A program made the position numbers and the translations under genes. This document shows positions 57,432-64,000 of a stretch of 64,000 bases of DNA, one piece after another. This stretch comes from Ailanthus altissimus (Eukaryota > Streptophyta > Magnoliopsida > Sapindales > Simaroubaceae): NCBI GenBank assembly GCA_946807835.1, contig OX327694.1, forward strand, positions 8,320,001-8,384,000. The letters are read 5' to 3'. The first letter of the stretch is position 1. Each line of letters opens with the position of its first letter. A model generated the notes under the pieces. That model ran no database searches and had not been told where the DNA came from. It saw only the letters and a list, made by a program, of their open reading frames with translations.

Positions 57432-58804
57432 ATAAAAAAACAGTGAAATATGGTTAACATGAATTTTTTGAACATTATAAAAGGAGATGTAAAACTCCAA
57501 ATACATTGCAGATGATTTTTATATATTAATGCACAATCTTTTATTAGAGGTTACTGGCAAAAAATAAGTCTAACTACATACTCTCTTTGTTGAGCAAGAT
57601 GGAAGAACAGTCAGAGACTCCACGACCTAAAAATGTATCTCAACCACAATACTCAAGTATAAAAAATTATTATATTAATGAGAATTAATTATTAGTGTTA
57701 ATTACTTCTAATTTATCTCATTTGATGCTTATTTTATACTGTACATAACAACCAAGCAGACATCCATTTGACTTTGCTAAAATTAATTTGTTAAAAAGAC
57801 AAAGACAGCTCCTGCAATTAATGTACCCTTTAGTTTACCAACCTGCTAACTATAATCCACAACAACCATCTTTAAGCCAATATCAATGATAGATTTTTTA
57901 GATAATAACAGATACATCATATTAGCTTTATTTTGATTTTAAAAGGGATTTTTTTATTCACACCTAATACTAGCTAATTAAAATTTTTGCAGGGATTATT
58001 TGCTTAATGTGACCAGTTTTTTGCCTTATTTTGTAGCAATGGTACTACTTTTTTAATTTTTCAAGATATTATTTTGTGAAGGCTATTCAAAAGAACATAT
58101 AGTACTCATGTCTTTGATTAGATTATTAGTTGTAGATTGAATTGTTAATTAGGAAAAAAGAAATTTGATAGCTAGTTATTGATTTTGTAACGTAATATTC
58201 TACAAAACAATTTATAAATCAATAATACTCATGTTTCTCTAATTTATCATTTATAATGATTCCTACAAAATTTATTTTTTATTTGTCACTATAACAAATG
58301 CATTGACCCCTTGTAGCTTTAAACATCCTTTCTTTTCCATTTACTTTATCATTTTGAAAGCCTTCTATGATATGTTTCTTATTAAGCTTTCTCGAAGTAT
58401 TCATATGGCTTTGAATTTCGATTAAGAAAATGACATTTGAATCTCTAAAATTTTAAGAAAATGACATGGACCATCCACTATTGTCAGTCACTGGTTACCC
58501 GATTATTTTTAAGTCAATTAGAATGTTGACCAATGATCGGTGGTAAACGATGGCCGGCAGTGGACGACAATGACATGAAGGTGGTTAGAGTTCTATTGTT
58601 TCACGCATTCGTATTTTTTATTTGGCATTATTTTAACAAAATTTATTATAGTATAGTAGTGAATACTTTTACTTGTCATGCTGGTGACTAGGATTCAATC
58701 ACTGTCAATTCAGAGTTTAATTCTTATTAATGGTATTTTAAAAATTATTAACATATAGTCTTGAGAATAATATGTTAATAGATTTGTATACTCATGCATA
58801 AAGA
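57432..58804. other. intergenic, AT-rich
   Basis: No gene recognised. Possibly includes the decayed right end of the MULE. Confidence 0.4.
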
Positions 58805-58920
58805 TTAAGTTGGAATAGCTTAGTTGGTCAAATTATGTAGTTTTTAACTATAAGATCAAAAGTTCAAGCCCTCTTTCAATATTTGATTGAATTTAGTATT
58901 TTTTTTTTAGTTAAAATAAG
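58805..58920 (+). other. tRNA-like or SINE-like remnant with RNA polymerase III boxes
   Basis: TAGCTTAGTTGG (58816-58827) matches the A-box consensus TRGCNNAGYNGG. GTTCAAGCC (58862-58870) matches the B-box consensus GWTCRANNC 34 bases further on. A T-run at about 58904-58912 could terminate transcription. The sequence between does not fold as a convincing tRNA, so a SINE head is more likely. Confidence 0.4.
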
Positions 58921-59135
58921 AGCATAATCCTTCTTTTATTAATTTTACCCATTTTACTATTAAAATAGATATAAAACAAATTTAGCCTTTTTTTATAGTT
59001 AAAATGGTGACATAACTGTACTTTTACTAATTTTACTACTAAAATAGATCAAAACAGATTTTGTATCTTTTTTAGTTAAAATAGAAGTATAATTGTATTT
59101 TTATTAATTTTACTTATTTTATTATTAAATTAAAC
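58905..59135. repeat. three degenerate tandem repeats, about 80-87 bp
   Basis: The phrase TAGTTAAAAT followed by ATAA(T/C)(C/T)(G/C)T and TTTTA(C/T)TAATTTTAC occurs from about 58909, 58996 and 59074. Confidence 0.6.
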
Positions 59136-60590
59136 CGAAATCGTTACCAAACAAAAGTGTAAATAAAATTTTTAACAGTATATTTCTTTTTCAAAATATT
59201 AAAATATATTTTTTTTCTCCAAAATATATTTGTTATTGTCACTTCTTTTAAAGAAAAAACAAAAATTTGATCATAACTAAATATATGAAACATTATGCCA
59301 TCGATGTTGCACAATTTGTCCTATTTTGAATGAATTAATTTTTAACCTTTTTTTATATATATTTCTTTTGACTAATTTTATATCAATATCTTATAACCAT
59401 AAAATATGCTACCCCTGCCAATTTGGACTTTAAAATTTTTTTAAGGTGAGTTAGCTGAGTCAAGTTGTAGCAAGTAGCCATTATTATTTTGTAGTTGAGG
59501 TCATGGATTCGATATTTGTATTGCCTTGCCATTCTATCTACCTCATCATAATTAACAACTCAATAAAAAACTTATAGAAAATAATCATAATCCTAATATC
59601 CAATTAGTTTGAACTTGTTTAAAAAAAATGAGTTAAAAAAGAGAGAGAATACATTGTATCGTCTATACTGAATTGAAGCATACGCATATTATCCTAAGCA
59701 AAACCAAAAGTCGATTTTCTTTAAAAAAAAAAAATTGATTTCAATCACTTCTGTATAAAACCATTTTGAAAAATTATTAGTTATATTCCAAAATTACCAA
59801 TAAATGGTAACTGAGATTTTAATACCAGTCCAATATTGGTCAAAATTTCAATATTATAATGAATTTCAAATAAAATTAAAAGATAAGCATTGCATTACTT
59901 AAATTGCTTTAGTGTTGGACAAAATAAATAGATTAACCAATACATTTCAATTTTTAAATATAATAAAATATTGACGAACATCTTTATCCCTTAAAAACAA
60001 AGTTGTTCTCGTCAATACCCTCAAGGTATTAGTCAATATCACAAATACTCAAGAATTTAAGATTTTACTTGTCAAACTAATTTCACCAATGCACGAATGT
60101 TAAAAAATCTCTAATTAAAATTAACAAATTTTATGGAAATATAAAGGAAATAACTAAAAGTTCATGTATACAATAATAAGTTATGATATGATAATTATAC
60201 CATACATGGAAGATATATTTTTCAAAACAATAATGGACTTTTTTGTATTTAAAAAATGGACTTGTTATTCTCTAATATTTAAATAACTATGCTAAAATTA
60301 CTTAATAGCCCCTGTGCACTTTATATAATTTCCTTAGTTAATTAATATTTGTTGTTTTTGAATTGTAAGTAACAGTTACAGTACAACGATCAAATATCCC
60401 CTGTATAAGGTGATATATTTGGTCATTTTCTTTGCAAGTTTCCTCTTTCGAACTTTGGCCATTTTATTTGCAAGTTTCATTTTTCAAACGCTACTTTTAT
60501 TTCACAACAATCTCAAACCAACTCTTAACATTCTTAAAGTGCCTCACAACATCCTCAAAAAAATATTCATGCAAAATCAGGTCAATTATT
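59136..60590. other. intergenic, AT-rich
   Basis: No gene recognised. A weaker tRNA-like phrase (TTAGCTGAGTCAAG near 59449 and GGATTCGATATT near 59505) may be another SINE-like remnant. Confidence 0.35.
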
Positions 60591-60599
60591 ATAAATTTA

Positions 60600-60765
60600 A
60601 GTAAAGTGAATGGAAAAATTATAAAATTTAAAAACAAAAAATGTTTATATAGAAAAAAGGCAGTTATAAGAATTTCAGGGTCACAAAACAACCCTAATAA
60701 ATTGTACTTTTATTGTAAGGGAAGAAAATATAATTACTACAAATTTTGAGAACCAAAAGAATAAG
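60600..60765 (+). pseudogene. possible GRF-type zinc finger remnant
   Basis: The frame reads KKCLYRKKAVIRISGSQNNP, then NKLYFYCKGRKYNYYKF and a stop. This resembles the GRF zinc finger (C-x-C...C...C with NPG-x-x-F-x-x-C) often linked to plant transposon-derived genes, but the second and last cysteines are replaced by arginine or tyrosine. Weak resemblance only. Confidence 0.3.
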
Positions 60766-61299
60766 ACTTCAATTATTGGATGCTTAAAGTTCCTAAAATT
60801 ACCTCATTGGTGAAAGTAGTATTGAATCTAGATAAGAAAGTTTTGCAGAGTGCTTAAAGGACATGCAGACATGGCCAAAAAAATTAATAAAATAAAAACT
60901 ATAATGAAGAATATCTTTCGTATTTTATTGGTTGTCTTAATAAGTGTAGTGTTATCATATGCATGCAAAAATAACATGAACCCTAAAGTTGATATTATAA
61001 TGCATGAAAGATGTAATAGAAATGAATGAACTTAAAATATTATAAACTGAAATTATTGATACAAGGAATCATCACTCTTATAAAAAGTTATAAAATGAAA
61101 CCAAATTAGTTCAAAAATAAACAATATTAAAACAAGGCATAAAATCTTAAAATATATAACAAAAGTTCAACTACTTTAAAATTTGTTCATAACTATCTCT
61201 GTTGTTTTTTAGGTCTATTAGGTCTCTCTCTTTCTCTATTTCTTAAAAATGATGCATAGTGTGTAAATTAGAAATGCTTTTAGAAGGTTAAGAAAATGT
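60766..61299. other. intergenic, AT-rich
   Basis: No gene or repeat recognised. Confidence 0.4.
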
Positions 61300-62330
61300 A
61301 GCCAACTACAACAAAAAGTTTTACCTGTTTCTCCACTCCCACCTACTGTAGTAGTAGCTGATGTAGATCTTTATTCACTACTTGATCCCCTTCCTTGCAA
61401 GATAAAGAAAAGTGATTGAATCCAGACATTACACCTAAGCCATTTAAACCAACTAATAAGCTTAGGTCACTTACTATAGCACCAGATTGCACCATCCTTA
61501 CACCAATATGTGATGAACTTTTTCCAATTGAACTTGTCCCCTACATTATAAAATAGTAGCTCATTTCAATAATTAAGTAATTAATTAAAAGCAACCAACT
61601 AACTAATAAAGTTGCCACTACTTACAAAATTATTATTTTTTAATGTTTTAGCCTATATGTCCAAGAATTATGACCAAATTTTCTACAAATTTTACATATG
61701 ACAACAAATGATCTTTGGATCTTAGCAGGTTCAGTTGGCTTTCTCTTTTTATTTAATTTAATTATGCCAACATATCTTTTAACTTATGAGAGGTTCAATG
61801 TGGGTAAGTTCACATTATCCCATAACATTTATTTATAATAGGCCTAATCATACCTCATAAATACTATAAAAAAATATTTTTATTAAGTAGCTTATCCACA
61901 TACATTATTGTGTCAACCCTTAAATACAGTATCACTCTCATCATATATTTATATAATACACCACTTAATTGCCATGCAAAATACTCATAAGTTGTTGCAT
62001 ACATATCAACCAAGTAAGCTCTCTTGTGACTGAATATATTAAAAAAAAAAAGAGACTATTTTTGGTATTTAATATCCTTAACTGTCTACCTTGATCACTC
62101 AATTTCTCGGTCTTTCTTCTCACAATTAGTGTCATGTTTATCATTGATGATTATTCATAATGAAACTCCACTTGCATTCTAACCATTATTTTTCTTTTAT
62201 AATGCTAAAATAGGGCCAGAATTCTTCTTCAGCAATCGACTATTAAATGCTTCAATGAAGTTGTTTGTCACATAGTCACATTTAACATTTGGATCAAATT
62301 TATGTCTTGATCACATGATCAAATTTAATA
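61300..62330 (-). pseudogene. MULE transposase C-terminal remnant, minus strand
   Basis: Read from high to low coordinates: KCDYVTNNFIEAFNSRLLKKN (about 62285-62225, in two pieces) matches the end of the MULE core. Then comes a SWIM-type region around ATTYEYFAWQLSGVLYKYMM (about 62000-61940), its metal ligands partly lost. Then a C-terminal zinc knuckle, ICKICRKFGHNS (about 61700-61660), preceded by KRKPTEPAKIQRSF. A GTSS-containing tail follows near 61560-61520. Frameshifts and stops throughout. No N-terminal domains or inverted repeats were recognised. Confidence 0.65.
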
Positions 62331-64000
62331 TTTGAGGAGCATCAAGAATGTTTAAGTGGGGTTGGGTGATAATTTCAAGAACATCAACAATATTTAGGTT
62401 GAGTTGATTGTTGGGACTATATTGGGTGATGCACGACAATGGTTGGTTATCAAATAATTGACTCCTTATGTGAACATCAACAATATCTACCTCTTTATCT
62501 AGTTTTGAAGTACTAGATTTTGAACCCTATAATAATATAATGTGGACTATATCTAATGGCACTACATCTATGGTTATTTCGATGCTTGTAACCTCTTTAG
62601 ACAAAAATAACTTAAACATTAATTCTATATCTATGTCATCTTCTAGTTGTAGCTATATGCAACTATGGTTATATACATTATACACAATTTGACAAATAGA
62701 AAACATATTAATGTTGTAATGTATCTATATGCAACAACTGAAATCAATCTTGATAAATAAAAATATCATACCCAAAATTTCATGGTAACATAATCATAAT
62801 AAAACCACTCAACACACATTTGAAACAATTATCACTTGTGCAAGTATTGTACCTATATACAAGTAAATTTACATACATGTATACATAATTTGACAGGTGG
62901 GAAACATATTAGTATTGTAATATACCCACATGCAACAACTAAAATCGTTCATAATGAATGAAAATATCATTGAAAAACTTGCAAAAAAATTACCAACTCA
63001 AACCCTAATGCAAACCTAATAGTTCTCTAAAAAAGAAACAAAAAGTACTTAAATCTAAAAAGCTCACTTAACAGACTGGTCGTTTCTTTCTTATTGACAA
63101 GCCAGTTGTCTCTTCCATAATATATCTTTTATAGCGTCTCGTTCACAATTGTCATTTGATTTTTTTAAATAGATTTTTTTTTAATTTTTAAAGTGCTTTT
63201 GGAGTTCTAGAGGTTTGTTTATACGAATACAAAGTGTTTGGAAACGAATTTAGGTTTATTTAGTTATAACTCTATACCACGTGCTATTTTGATTTAACAT
63301 GTGTTCATTTAATTTATACACAAAGAGGAAATGAATTTAATGCCCTTATCCTATTAGTTTATTAATTTTGATAGGAGATTCTCTAACGATTGCGTATGGG
63401 TGAAAATTTTCAACGTTTGGGTTTAGCAGGCAGAATCTCGAACTCTTAGATATTTATGATATTAGTTTGATACCCTAAGGTTATTTATGAAAAGAACCTT
63501 CAAAATTTAAAGCTAAAAAATTTTCTTAGTCACAATTGGAGCGTGAGGCAGACGACACAAAAAGAAGCGCGTAACGAAATGCAGTCTTCATTTAACAAAA
63601 CGAAAAGTACATAGTACAGAACAGAAGACATGTCAATTTTGTCAACGAACACAAAACCAAATGCTCTCTTTAAGTTAAGCTTTGCTTTCTTGATTCTCCT
63701 CGCAACCAAACTCTCCAAAATTACCTTCCATCTAACTTGTAATAATAACATTTCTTTAACAATCTATCTACCAGTGTTTTTTTTTTTTTTGGTTTTTTCT
63801 TTTTTTCTTTAAATTAATGTTACTTAGCTATACAGTTTCTGGTCCAAATTCTTCTGGTGGCGGCTTTCTTTGTTTAGTTAGTTTTGTGTTTGTGGCTTGA
63901 AATTAATTAATTATGTTGTTTTTGAGTCAGCTGACCTCTCACTTTCCATCATCTGATTTTTCAATTGTTGTTACTTCCAAATGTTTTTTGATTCCACTTG
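62331..64000. other. intergenic, no gene supported
   Basis: AT-rich. The short frames at 63530-63751 (minus) and 63630-63812 overlap antisense and show no recognised family. The less AT-biased stretch after 63840 could precede a gene beyond the window edge, but nothing here proves it. Confidence 0.4.

Noticed and set aside
58805..58920. Functional tRNA gene
   Set aside because: Internal promoter boxes match, but I could not draw acceptor and anticodon stems that pair well.
63530..63812. Antisense pair of short frames near the right edge
   Set aside because: Overlapping complementary frames with no family resemblance; likely chance.

Overview
The window is AT-rich nuclear DNA from a plant, most likely a eudicot. 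The signs are one ordinary spliced gene with GT-AG introns and dense, nested plant retrotransposons (Ty1/copia, Athila-like Ty3/gypsy, L1-type LINEs, MULEs, solo LTRs). I cannot name the species. The only host gene I can support is an intact eight-exon gene for a SWI2/SNF2 ATPase of the SWITCH 2/CHR9 (ERCC6L2-like) group at 28275-34449.

Layout. 1-11550: a decayed + strand copia element, cut off by the window edge, split by a minus-strand copia-type element (2011-9712) that has both LTRs, a tRNA-Met primer site and a polypurine tract. 11608-24490: three decayed L1-type LINE copies mixed with LTR pieces, including two solo LTRs with target-site duplications (14871-16165 and 18548-19978). 26290-27590: an AT-rich minisatellite with a 93-bp period. 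28275-34449: the SWI2-like gene. 35364-49642: a complete but old copia element (183-bp LTRs, about 11% diverged by eye, TSD ATATA), into whose integrase region a young Athila-like gypsy element has jumped (37523-47445; 1555-bp LTRs with about a dozen differences; TSD ACACC). 50074-54668: one solo LTR and one LTR fragment of the family also present at 2011-16353. 55700-62330: remnants of two MULE transposases on opposite strands and a possible SINE.

The most interesting object is the young gypsy element. It keeps gag and protease but has lost reverse transcriptase, RNase H and the integrase core, so it must have moved using enzymes from another element. Between pol and the 3' LTR, where Athila elements usually carry an env-like frame, it has two unexpected genes: a 156-residue basic cysteine-rich protein resembling the nucleic-acid-binding proteins of carlaviruses, and an intronless full-length copy of a LOG-type cytokinin-activating enzyme (two in-frame stops), with a TATA box of its own upstream. 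The leader between primer site and gag holds six copies of a 21-nt motif that can fold into the same small hairpin, with compensatory base changes between copies. Together they look like a cargo-carrying, trans-mobilised retroelement with a structured RNA leader.

All coordinates, exon joins and repeat alignments were read by eye; similarity statements rest on remembered family features, not on searches.
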